A DNA stretch of 64,000 bases from Streptomyces sp. NBC_01428. GTDB lineage: Bacteria; Actinomycetota; Actinomycetes; Streptomycetales; Streptomycetaceae. Position 1 is the first letter of the stretch; each line of letters begins with the position of its first letter. The position numbers and the translations under genes are program-made. The stretch is taken from assembly GCF_036231965.1 (NCBI RefSeq), contig NZ_CP109499.1, positions 8,122,001 through 8,186,000 on the forward strand, written 5' to 3'. Under the pieces are notes generated by a model that saw only the letters and a list, made by a program, of their open reading frames with translations, was not told the DNA's origin and did not search any database. This document shows positions 17,098 to 24,865 of the stretch, one piece after another.

Positions 17098-17619
17098 GTG
17101 CCCAGACCAGACGACTCCGACGACCGGACGGGTGAGCCGGACCCCGCCGGGGGACCGCAGGGCGAGCGCGCGGCGCCGGCGGACCTCCAGGCCTTCGCCG
17201 TGCAGCTCCGCCGGATGAACGGCGAGGTCAACCGCGTCGTGCACGGCTTCGCCGGCGAACACGGACTGCACGCCACGGACGTCCAGGCGCTCGCCGCGAT
17301 CCTCGACGCCCCCGAACCGCTCACGCCCGGCCGGCTCAGGGAGCACCTCGGGCTCACCTCGGGTGCCGTCACGGCGTGCCTGGACCGGCTCGAACGGGCG
17401 GGCCACATCCGGCGCGTCAGGGAGAGCGCGGACCGCAGAGTGGTCCACCTGCACTGGGTCCCCGACGCCAAGTCGGCCGCCCGCGCCCACTTCCGGCCGC
17501 TCGCCGAGGTCACCGCGAGCGTCCGGTCGGGCTTCAGCGAGGACGAACTGTCGGTGGTCCTGCGGTTCCTGACGGCCATGAACGAACAGCTCTCCGGCGT
17601 GCGGTCCCCCGGGCGCTGA
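17098..17619 (+). CDS. MarR family transcriptional regulator
   Basis: 173-residue MarR regulator with an acidic, disordered N-terminal 25 residues. The winged helix-turn-helix is LTPGRLREHLGLTSGAVTACLDRLERAGHIRRV followed by the wing ESADRRVVHLHW. The ligand is unknown. It lies directly upstream of, and co-oriented with, the MMPL exporter, in whose promoter region there is a perfect 13-bp palindrome, so it most likely represses that exporter. GTG start; an ATG two bases upstream is in another frame. Confidence 0.9.
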   Translation: MPRPDDSDDRTGEPDPAGGPQGERAAPADLQAFAVQLRRMNGEVNRVVHGFAGEHGLHATDVQALAAILDAPEPLTPGRLREHLGLTSGAVTACLDRLERAGHIRRVRESADRRVVHLHWVPDAKSAARAHFRPLAEVTASVRSGFSEDELSVVLRFLTAMNEQLSGVRSPGR

Positions 17620-17731
17620 CGCCGGCCGGGCCGGTCACGCCGACGGGTGGGAACTGCCGGACGCCCGCCGCATCCGGACGGGCGCCGTCCCCGGAAGCAC
17701 AGCCGTGGTCTACGATCTGGCCCCGAGATAG

Positions 17732-17744
17732 CTCAATGATTGAG
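17732..17744. promoter_or_regulatory. Candidate MarR operator before the MMPL gene
   Basis: CTCAATGATTGAG is a perfect 6-1-6 palindrome in an unusually AT-rich stretch. A further TTGAG half-site is at 17756-17760, and GAGATA occurs on both flanks. It lies 70 nt before the MMPL start. Confidence 0.5.
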
Positions 17745-17813
17745 ATTGTTTGTCGTTGAGATACCTGGACACCTGTACGCCGACCGCCGTGCTGCCGTGA
17801 CACCTGGAGAACG

Positions 17814-19931
17814 ATGTCCATCACCCCACGACGGGCCCTGTGGCTGATCCCCGTCGTCCTGCTCGTCGCCTGGCTCGGAATCGGAGGCACCCTCGGCCCC
17901 TACGCCGGGAAGCTGGGCGAGGTCGCCACCAACGACCAGGCCGCCTTCCTGCCGCGCAGCGCCGAGTCCACCAAGGTGGTCTCCGAGCAGCGGGCCTTCC
18001 AGCAGGACGAGACCCTGCCCGCGATCGTCGTGTGGACGGTGGACGGCGCGGGGTCGGTCCGGGGCGAGCGCCAGGCCGCCGCCACCCGCGCGCTCGCCTC
18101 CCTCGCCGGCACGCCCGGCGTCGTCGGCCAGGTGTCTCCCGCGCTGCCGTCGGGCGACGGCAAGGCGCTGGAGGGCGTCGTCCAGCTCCGGCCGGATCTC
18201 GGCGACAAACTGCCCGACACCCTCGACCGCGTCCGGACCGCCACCGACCGCGTCCCGGGAACGACGGCACGCATCGCCGGGCCCGCCGCCAGCCAGGCCG
18301 ACCTCTCCGACGCCTTCGCCGGCATCGACGGCCTGCTGCTCGGCGTGGCCCTCGCGACCGTGCTGGTCATCCTGCTGCTCGTGTACCGCAGCGTGCTGCT
18401 GCCGTTCGTCATCATCCTCGGCGCGGTGTTCGCGCTCGGTCTGGCGTGCGCCGTCGTCTACGTCCTCGCCGACCACGACGTCGTCCGGGTCGACGGTCAG
18501 GTGCAGGGCATCCTCTCCATCCTCGTGATCGGCGCGGCGACCGACTACGCGCTCCTGTTCACCGCCCGCTTCCGCGAGGAACTGGCCCTGCACGACGACC
18601 GGTTCACCGCCGTCCGGGCGGCGTTGCGGCAGTCGTGGGGCGCGATCGTCGCGAGCGCGGGGACGGTCGCCCTCGGCCTGCTGGCCCTGCTGCTCAGCGA
18701 CCTGACGAACAACCGGGCGCTCGGCCCGGTCGGCGCCATCGGCGTCGTCTGCGCCGTGCTCAGCACCCTCACCTTCCTGCCGGCCGTCCTGGTCCTCCTC
18801 GGCCGCGCCGCCTACTGGCCGGCCCGTCCCCGCCCGACCGGGGACGCCGGGGCGGGCAGCGGAGTCTGGCGCCGGGTCGCCGACCTGGTGGACCGCGCAC
18901 CCCGCAAGGTCTGGGCGATCGCCCTCGCGGGCCTCCTCGCCTGCGCGGCCTTCGCCCCCACCCTCACCGCGAAGGGCGTTCCCCTCGACGAGATCTTCGT
19001 CGACGACGCGCCGTCCGTCTCCGCCCAGCGGACGCTCTCGGAGCACTTCCCCGGCGGCTCGGGGAACCCCGCCGTGATCATCGCCGGCGCGGACCGCCTC
19101 TCCCAGGTGATCACCGCGGCGCGCGGCACGGACGGCGTCGCCTCGGCCGCCGCGGTGACGGAGTCCGGACGGCCCGGCGGGGGAGACCCCAAGGTCGTCG
19201 ACGGCCGGGTGCGGGTCGACGTCACCCTGCGGGCCGCCGCCGACAGCGACGCGGCCAAGAGCACCGTCGCCCGGCTGCGGGACGCCGTCCACGCCGTTCC
19301 GGACGCCGACGCGCTCGTGGGCGGATACACGGCCCAGCAGTACGACACCCGGCAGACCGCCGAACGGGACCGCACCCTCATCGTGCCCGTGGTCCTCGCC
19401 ATCATCCTGGTGATTCTGGCGGGCCTGCTGCGCTCCCTGCTGATGCCGCTCCTGCTGGTGGCCACGGTGGCGCTCAACTTCGCCGCGACACTGGGTATTT
19501 CGTCGCTCGTGTTCCGGCACGTCTTCGGGTTCAGCGGCACCGACGCCTCCGTACCGCTGTACGGCTTCGTGTTCCTCGTCGCCCTCGGTGTGGACTACAA
19601 CATCTTCCTGATGTCCCGGGTCCGCGAGGAGTCGCTGCGGCACGGAGTGCGCCAGGGAGTGCTGCGCGGGCTCGTCGCCACCGGTGGGGTGATCACCTCG
19701 GCGGGTGTCGTCCTCGCCGCGACCTTCGCGGCCCTCGGCGTCATCCCGCTGGCCTTCCTCGTGCAGATCGCCTTCATCGTCGCGTTCGGCGTCCTGCTCG
19801 ACACCCTGGTGGTGCGCTCGCTGCTGGTGCCCGCGCTCGTCCGCGACATCGGCCGCCGTGCGTGGTGGCCGGGGACGCTGAGCCGCGAACCGGCGCCGGT
19901 GCCCGACCAGGGCGAGCACGTCCGGGTGTGA
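17814..19931 (+). CDS. MMPL (RND-type) family exporter
   Basis: 705-residue membrane transporter with about 11-12 helices in two halves, each with a large extracytoplasmic loop. Signature segments are ATDYALLFTARFREEL (near residue 240) in the first half and GVDYNIFLMSRVREES (near 590) in the second, which hold the proton-relay Asp-Tyr pairs. MMPL proteins export lipids or drugs using the proton gradient. With only two MMPL modules and no accessory genes, the substrate cannot be assigned. GGAG precedes the ATG. The palindrome upstream and the neighbouring MarR suggest inducible expression. Confidence 0.9.
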   Translation: MSITPRRALWLIPVVLLVAWLGIGGTLGPYAGKLGEVATNDQAAFLPRSAESTKVVSEQRAFQQDETLPAIVVWTVDGAGSVRGERQAAATRALASLAGTPGVVGQVSPALPSGDGKALEGVVQLRPDLGDKLPDTLDRVRTATDRVPGTTARIAGPAASQADLSDAFAGIDGLLLGVALATVLVILLLVYRSVLLPFVIILGAVFALGLACAVVYVLADHDVVRVDGQVQGILSILVIGAATDYALLFTARFREELALHDDRFTAVRAALRQSWGAIVASAGTVALGLLALLLSDLTNNRALGPVGAIGVVCAVLSTLTFLPAVLVLLGRAAYWPARPRPTGDAGAGSGVWRRVADLVDRAPRKVWAIALAGLLACAAFAPTLTAKGVPLDEIFVDDAPSVSAQRTLSEHFPGGSGNPAVIIAGADRLSQVITAARGTDGVASAAAVTESGRPGGGDPKVVDGRVRVDVTLRAAADSDAAKSTVARLRDAVHAVPDADALVGGYTAQQYDTRQTAERDRTLIVPVVLAIILVILAGLLRSLLMPLLLVATVALNFAATLGISSLVFRHVFGFSGTDASVPLYGFVFLVALGVDYNIFLMSRVREESLRHGVRQGVLRGLVATGGVITSAGVVLAATFAALGVIPLAFLVQIAFIVAFGVLLDTLVVRSLLVPALVRDIGRRAWWPGTLSREPAPVPDQGEHVRV

Positions 19932-19936
19932 CCCGG

Positions 19937-19967
19937 GCCCGCCCCGCGCCGACCGCGCGGGGCGGGC
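19937..19967 (+). terminator. Hairpin terminator after the MMPL gene
   Basis: Perfect 13-bp stem (GCCCGCCCCGCGC) with a 5-nt loop starting 6 nt after the stop codon. Confidence 0.75.
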
Positions 19968-20019
19968 AGATCCCGTGTTCGACCGAGCATCTGATCGACG
20001 TCCGCCTCCGGCGGTGAAC

Positions 20020-20034
20020 AGACATGACATGTCT
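20020..20034. promoter_or_regulatory. Perfect 15-bp palindrome upstream of a small gene
   Basis: AGACATGACATGTCT, 7-1-7 perfect dyad, about 78 nt before the small ORF at 20112. It is not GC-rich and unlikely to be a terminator; it looks like a dimeric regulator site. The cognate protein is unknown. Confidence 0.4.
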
Positions 20035-20111
20035 CGGAGAAACGCGGGCAAGCGCATTCCACGGGACCCGTCGCTCCGGGTCCGAGGTCAGAGGTGGAGG
20101 TGCCTGCCGCT

Positions 20112-20279
20112 ATGGGGACAAAGGTGCTGGAACGATTTCCCGCGGGGGCTCCTCGCGGATCGTGGTCGGCTGAGGAGTACGCGGCCCGGCGCCGCACCGA
20201 AGGACTGCCGGCGACGGTCGTGATGGACCTGAACTCGGACGCCTTCCTCGTGGTCGTCCCGCTCGGGGAAGAGGACTGA
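20112..20279 (+). CDS. Small conserved-type hypothetical protein (55 aa)
   Basis: 55-residue protein without signal peptide or membrane helix. It has a charged central part (SAEEYAARRRTEGLPATVV) and a hydrophobic strand-rich end (MDLNSDAFLVVVP). I do not recognise a function, but the composition and codon usage look genuinely coding. ATG 20112 has GGTGGAGGTG upstream; an in-frame GTG at 20094 is an alternative. A short hairpin follows at once and a dyad operator-like site precedes it, so it appears to be a separately regulated unit. Confidence 0.6.
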   Translation: MGTKVLERFPAGAPRGSWSAEEYAARRRTEGLPATVVMDLNSDAFLVVVPLGEED

Positions 20280-20280
20280 A

Positions 20281-20295
20281 CCCCGCCGCGCGGGG
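20281..20295. terminator. Short hairpin between convergent genes
   Basis: CCCCGC, 3-nt loop, GCGGGG between the small gene (ends 20279) and the minus-strand gene ending at 20306. Confidence 0.4.
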
Positions 20296-20305
20296 CCGGG
20301 CCTGG

Positions 20306-22288
20306 TCAACGGCTCGCCCCGTCACCGACCGGCGTCAGTGAGGAGCCGTTCTCCAGACGGGCGGTCAGGCCGGGACGCGCGCCCTCCGGAGCCCGCACCG
20401 CGAGCGTGCGGCCGTCCTGCCGGGCCCTGACCGCACCGGTCACCTCGATCCCGGTGACGGCCCGGCTGCCCGCGGCGAGCAGGTACCAGTGACCCGCGCT
20501 CGAACGCCAGTGGGCGTCCGCCACCACGTGCTGGCCGAACCGGCTGCAGGCCGCGGTGGACCGGGCCCGCGCGACCTCCCGGGCCGGAGCGGACGGTGAG
20601 GACGACGGCAGCCGCAGCAGCACCCGCACGTCCCCGGGACCGCGCCAGGTGCCGGCCCGCGCACAGGCCCACACCGCGTGCCCGCCGTTCTCCGGCAGAT
20701 CCTGCTCGGCGAAGTCCCAGGCGTTGACCTCGCGGACCCCGCTGCCCCGCAGCTTCTCCAGCCCGCACGCCATGTGCGCCCATGCGATCAGCGCCGGGGT
20801 GCCCGTCGCCTCCCGGGGCTGACGCGCCGGAGGCGTTCCGTGACCGGGCAGCGGTGTGTACGTCAGATGCACGGGCGACAGCTCGCCCAGGTCGGTCAGC
20901 AGGAACGCGTGCTTCTCCACGATGCGCTCGGAGGACCGCAGTTGGAGCACCGGCCGCCGGTCGCAGGCCGCGCCCCCCGACGGGGCGGACAGAGGCTCGG
21001 TCACCCCGTCCCGAGCGACGTCCACCGGGCGGGCGGGGGAGTCGGGACGCATCAGGTCGCGGGTCTGCGCCTCGGCGATCCAGGGAGCCAGCAGGAACCG
21101 GGTCCCCCGTGGACCGCGCCCGACGACCAGGGCGGCGGCCGTCGTCACGTCCGCGTCGTCGGTCCGCGCGAGAGCCAGCGTGTCGCGCCCGCGGCCTTCG
21201 ACGGGCTCGCTGTACCGCACCACCCGCTGTCCGTCGTGCAGCAGCACCACGGCGTCGCCGTCCACGTTCCCCGCGTACAGGAGCCGGGGTGCCTGTGGCG
21301 GCGGGTCCATGGACGTGGTCGCCGTCGTCGAGACCCGCACGGCCCGGCCGGGCCGGCCCCAGGCCGACAACGCCCGGCGCAGCAGATCCTGGTCGTCGGC
21401 GCGCGCCCCGCGGGCGGGCCACGCGGTGAAGTCCACCCGGGAGGTGTCGGCCCAGGAGTCCGACGGCGTACGGACGAGGTCCGCCGGGCCGGGCAGCGAC
21501 ACGCCCGCCGGGACGCGCCCGCCGGACGACGGGCCGGAGCCGGGCAGCGAGACCACCAGCAGCACCCCGGAGAGCACGACGACGGACAGGGCGCCCCACA
21601 GGACGCGGAAGCGGCGCCGGCGGCGGAGCAGGTCGGTGGGAGCGGTCTGCACGGTGCAGGCGTCGAACTCCCGCGACCTGAGCAGCGTCCGCGCGGCCTT
21701 GCCGGCCGTGTCACCGAGCCGTGCGGCGGACCGCAGGGCTCCCTCGGGATCGGCGACACCGGCGGCCCGCAGCAGGGTCCGGATCGCCGATTCGGTCCGT
21801 CCGTCCACGCTGCGCAGGACGAAGGCGGCCCGCCCGGCGGCCGTCGAGCCCGACAGGGCCTGGCCCAGCGCGATCTCCTCCGCACCGCCCGCGCGGGGGA
21901 ACAGCCGCAGCCCCCACACGACCGGCAGAGCGGGGAGCAGCGTGCGGGGCGGCGGCAGACGGCGGGGCCAGCCGCGCGGTGAACGCCCGTACGCGATCGC
22001 CGAGCGCAGGACCGCGGCGCGCAGCCGGTCGTTCTCCGCGACGGACCGGCGGGCCGTGCCGCGGGGCGTCGGCACGTGCGGCCCGGGGAACCGTTCCCGG
22101 GGACCCGGCAGCGAGCGCTGCACCAGCGAGTGGGCGACGAGGATGCGGCGATGTCTGTTCAGCGAGGGAGGCAGCGTCAGGTACGCGAGGCGCACCAGGT
22201 CGCTGTAGTCCTCGACGAGGGCGGTCTCGGCCCGGTCGAGTGCTGTCCTGCCGCGGAGGACCGCACGCGGTAGCGAGGGGATGGGCAT
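20306..22288 (-). CDS. Single-pass membrane protein of unknown function
   Basis: 660-residue protein: a cytoplasmic N-terminal half (about residues 1-235), an Arg-rich stop (RRRRRFR) and one membrane helix (about 236-258), then a 400-residue extracytoplasmic part with PPPQAPRLLYAGNVDGDAVVLLHDG-type strands suggesting a beta-rich fold. The N-terminal half has segments reminiscent of ECF sigma regions 2 and 4 (DYSDLVRLAYLTL; RAAFVLRSVDGRTESAI), but they are degenerate. I do not recognise a function. The ATG at 22288 follows GGAAGG; upstream extensions are low-complexity and unsupported. Confidence 0.7.
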   Translation of the reverse strand: MPIPSLPRAVLRGRTALDRAETALVEDYSDLVRLAYLTLPPSLNRHRRILVAHSLVQRSLPGPRERFPGPHVPTPRGTARRSVAENDRLRAAVLRSAIAYGRSPRGWPRRLPPPRTLLPALPVVWGLRLFPRAGGAEEIALGQALSGSTAAGRAAFVLRSVDGRTESAIRTLLRAAGVADPEGALRSAARLGDTAGKAARTLLRSREFDACTVQTAPTDLLRRRRRFRVLWGALSVVVLSGVLLVVSLPGSGPSSGGRVPAGVSLPGPADLVRTPSDSWADTSRVDFTAWPARGARADDQDLLRRALSAWGRPGRAVRVSTTATTSMDPPPQAPRLLYAGNVDGDAVVLLHDGQRVVRYSEPVEGRGRDTLALARTDDADVTTAAALVVGRGPRGTRFLLAPWIAEAQTRDLMRPDSPARPVDVARDGVTEPLSAPSGGAACDRRPVLQLRSSERIVEKHAFLLTDLGELSPVHLTYTPLPGHGTPPARQPREATGTPALIAWAHMACGLEKLRGSGVREVNAWDFAEQDLPENGGHAVWACARAGTWRGPGDVRVLLRLPSSSPSAPAREVARARSTAACSRFGQHVVADAHWRSSAGHWYLLAAGSRAVTGIEVTGAVRARQDGRTLAVRAPEGARPGLTARLENGSSLTPVGDGASR

Positions 22289-22647
22289 GGAACGAATGCC
22301 TTCCGAAGGAGCTGACGTCGTGTCACGCCGCTCCGTCAAACGAGTGACTCTTCGGATGGTCACAGGACGGCGGTCCGGAGCCGGTGTCCGGACCTGCTCC
22401 CGGAGGGATGCCGGAGCCTCAGGCCGGGAGGCCGGGCAGGGCGGTCGACGACCGGTCCGAGGGGGGAGGCGCCGACGGGGAGAGCAGTGAGGGGGAGCCG
22501 CCCTCCGGTATCGCCGGCGACCCCCGTGACGCGACGCGGCCCGTCCCGTCCCGTCGTCCGGGTCGGCGCAGCTCACGCGGCATGGCGGCCGGACGGCTCG
22601 TGGTCCCCGCGGAACCGGTCCGCGATGCGAGACCTGCCCGCCGTTCC

Positions 22648-22677
22648 TTGACTGCCCCGAGCGGAGGCTGCGACGAT
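22648..22677 (+). promoter_or_regulatory. Promoter of the sulfur operon leader
   Basis: TTGACT (22648-22653), 18-nt spacer, GACGAT (22672-22677). The predicted start is at about 22685, the first ATG of the leader peptide, i.e. a leaderless message. Confidence 0.45.
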
Positions 22678-22684
22678 CGGCGTC

Positions 22685-22768
22685 ATGATGATGCGACTGG
22701 ACCTCACGCGGCGACGCCATGTCGACCTTGCGCGTGTCTCCAGCTCCTTCTGTCGTCGCGACGTCTGA
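22685..22768 (+). CDS. Cysteine-responsive-type leader peptide
   Basis: 27-codon ORF (25 if the third ATG, 22691, is used). It begins MRLDLTRRRHVDLARV from that ATG and ends with a Cys codon and RRDV. This is the pattern of actinobacterial leader peptides that precede sulfur-assimilation operons, in which ribosome progress through Cys codons reports cysteine supply. It lies about 290 nt before ssuE-like, SfnB-like and ssuD genes, exactly the expected context. Probably read from a leaderless transcript. Confidence 0.75.
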   Translation: MMMRLDLTRRRHVDLARVSSSFCRRDV

Positions 22769-22795
22769 CGGTCCCGACAGCAGGATCCCCTTCGC

Positions 22796-22915
22796 ACGGA
22801 CCGTCCTCCCCGCGCCGGCCCTCCCTCCGCGCCCCGGGACATCCCCTGCCCGTCCCCGCCGTGCCCCGACCGTCCTTCCGCCGAACTCCCCGGCCCTTCC
22901 TCCAGCATGCCCCGG
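22796..22915 (+). promoter_or_regulatory. C-rich, G-poor leader segment (possible Rho-loading site)
   Basis: In 22801-22920 I count about 69 C and 26 G, a strong skew for this genome. It lies in the untranslated leader between the Cys leader peptide and the first sulfur gene, where a rut-type site would allow Rho-dependent attenuation. Apart from this and the leader peptide I see no gene in 22289-23057. Confidence 0.35.
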
Positions 22916-23057
22916 TCACGCCGGACCGGTGGCCCAACGATGCGGCCGGACAACGGAGTTCGCCGTCCGTCCGGCGGCGCACGCACGGCCCGTGCCCGCC
23001 CCCTGCCCGTCGCTCCCGGTCGCCCGCCACCGCGAACTCCCCTTGGAATGAGGACCC

Positions 23058-23612
23058 ATGGCCACCGTCCTGTCCGTCTCCGGCAGTCCCTCCGCCTCGT
23101 CCCGCACCGCCAAGCTCCTGCGTCACCTCGACGCCCGCCTCACCGCACAGGGGCACGAGGTGATCCCCCTCGACGTCCGCACGATCCCGGCCGAGGCCCT
23201 GCTCGGAGCGGACTTCCGGCACCCCGCCGTCGTGGAGGCGGCCGCGCTGTTCGACCGTGCCGACGGCGTGGTCATCGGCACCCCCGTCTACAAGGCCGCC
23301 TACTCCGGCGTCCTCAAGGCCCTGCTCGACCTCCTGCCGCAGTACGCCCTCGCCGGCAAGACTGTCCTGCCGCTGGTCACCGGCGGCAGCACGGCCCACG
23401 TGCTCGCCCTGGACTACGCGCTGCGCCCGGTCCTCAACTCCATGGGCGCGACCCACATCGTCCAGGGCTGGTTCACGCTCGACAAGGACATCACCACGGC
23501 ACCGGACGGGACCGTCACCGTGGCGCCCGGCACCGCCGAGGCGCTGGCGCAGGTGGTGGACCAGTTCTCGGTGGCCCTCGGCCGCACCCCGCTGCTCGCC
23601 GCGGCCGGATGA
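23058..23612 (+). CDS. ssuE: NADPH-dependent FMN reductase (SsuE/MsuE-like)
   Basis: 184-residue flavodoxin-like reductase that supplies reduced FMN to two-component monooxygenases. The N-terminal phosphate-binding loop is SGSPSASSRT (residues about 8-17), with GTPVYKAAYSGVLKALLDLLP (about 75-95) and LVTGGSTAHVLALDYALRPVL typical of SsuE. First structural gene of the sulfur operon; it overlaps the next start (ATGA). Its partners are the SfnB-like and SsuD enzymes downstream. The symbol is by family and context. Confidence 0.9.
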   Translation: MATVLSVSGSPSASSRTAKLLRHLDARLTAQGHEVIPLDVRTIPAEALLGADFRHPAVVEAAALFDRADGVVIGTPVYKAAYSGVLKALLDLLPQYALAGKTVLPLVTGGSTAHVLALDYALRPVLNSMGATHIVQGWFTLDKDITTAPDGTVTVAPGTAEALAQVVDQFSVALGRTPLLAAAG

Positions 23613-24802
23613 CGTCCGTGACCGCCCACGTGATCGCCGACGACGCCGAAGCCCTCGCCGTCGCCGCGGGACTCGCGGAGGCGTTCCGGACCGAAGCCCC
23701 GCTGCGCGACGCCGAACGGCGCCTGCCGTACGCCGAGTTGGAACAGCTCTCCGCCTCCGGTCTGCTCGGCGTCACCGTGCCCGCGGACCACGGCGGAGCG
23801 GACGTCCGGCAGGAGACCCTCGCCGAGGTCTTCCGGCTGCTGGCCTCGGCCGACGCCAGCCTCGCCCAGATCCCGCAGAACCACTTCGTGTACGTGAACG
23901 TGCTGCGCCGGCAGGGCACCACCGAGCAGCGGAAGTTCTTCTTCGGCGAGGTCCTGGAGGGCCGGCGCTTCGGCAACGCGCAGTCCGAGGCCGGTACCCG
24001 GCACGTCCAGGACATCCGCACGCGGCTGCTGCCGCTCCCGGACGGCTCCCACGAACTGACCGGCGTCAAGCACTACTCGACCGGAGCGCTGTTCGCCGAC
24101 TGGATCCCCGTGCTGGCCCGCGCCGAGGACGGCAACCTGTACGTCGCCTACGTCCCCCGGGACGCCGACGGGCTCACCGTCGTCGACGACTGGGACGGCA
24201 TGGGGCAGCGCACCACGGCCAGCGGCACCGTCCGCCTCGACGCCGTGACCGTCCCCGCCGACCGCGTGGTGCCCCACCACCTCACCTTCCAGGGGCCGCA
24301 ACTGCACGGCGCGGTAGCCCAGTTGCTGCACGCGGCCATCGACGCGGGGATCGCCGGGGGCGCCCTCGCCGAGGCCGCGGAGTTCGTGCGCACGAAGAGC
24401 CGACCGTGGTTCGAGAGCGGCGTCGACACGGCCGCCGAGGACCCGCTGCTCATCCAGCGCTTCGGCGAACTCGATCTCCAGGTAAGGGCGTCGGAGGCAC
24501 TGCTCGGTGTCGCGGCCCGCGCGGTCGACGCGGCCCGCGACGAGCTGACGGATGCCTCGGCCGCCGAGGCGTCCCTCGCCGTGGCCGCCGCGAAGGCCCA
24601 CACCACGGCCACCGCCGTCCTGGTGGCCGACGCGCTCTTCGAGGTCGCCGGCACCCGCGCCGCCCTCGACTCCCTCAACCTGCACCGGTACTGGCGCGAC
24701 GCCCGCACCCACACGCTCCACGACCCCGCCCGCTGGAAGATCCAGCACCTCGGTCGCCACGTCCTGAACGGCACCAGGCCTCCGCGGCACGGCCTGCTCT
24801 GA
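23609..24802 (+). CDS. Acyl-CoA-dehydrogenase-fold flavin monooxygenase (SfnB/DszC-like)
   Basis: 397-residue protein of the acyl-CoA dehydrogenase fold, SfnB-type sulfur-acquisition subgroup: N-terminal helical domain (about 1-120, with IPQNHFVYVNVLRRQG), central beta domain (about 125-230, FGNAQSEAGTRHVQD), C-terminal helical bundle ending RYWRDARTHTLHDPARWK. Such enzymes use FMNH2 and O2 on organosulfur compounds such as sulfones; the substrate here is not determinable. It is coupled by ATGA to ssuE, its likely flavin supplier, and followed by the SsuD gene 63 nt later. Confidence 0.85.
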   Translation: MTSVTAHVIADDAEALAVAAGLAEAFRTEAPLRDAERRLPYAELEQLSASGLLGVTVPADHGGADVRQETLAEVFRLLASADASLAQIPQNHFVYVNVLRRQGTTEQRKFFFGEVLEGRRFGNAQSEAGTRHVQDIRTRLLPLPDGSHELTGVKHYSTGALFADWIPVLARAEDGNLYVAYVPRDADGLTVVDDWDGMGQRTTASGTVRLDAVTVPADRVVPHHLTFQGPQLHGAVAQLLHAAIDAGIAGGALAEAAEFVRTKSRPWFESGVDTAAEDPLLIQRFGELDLQVRASEALLGVAARAVDAARDELTDASAAEASLAVAAAKAHTTATAVLVADALFEVAGTRAALDSLNLHRYWRDARTHTLHDPARWKIQHLGRHVLNGTRPPRHGLL

Positions 24803-24865
24803 CCCGACCCACCCCGCCCCGCGGCACCGCCGCCCGCCCCCCCCCACGATCGGAGAACACCCGCC

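Noticed and set aside
9644..17619. Search for carotenoid genes expected near a LitR-type regulator
   Set aside because: No phytoene synthase, desaturase or cyclase motifs anywhere in the window.
22384..23163. Long open frames across 22.4-23.2 kb on both strands
   Set aside because: Low-complexity Pro/Arg translations, no family similarity; the region is explained by promoter, leader peptide and C-rich leader.
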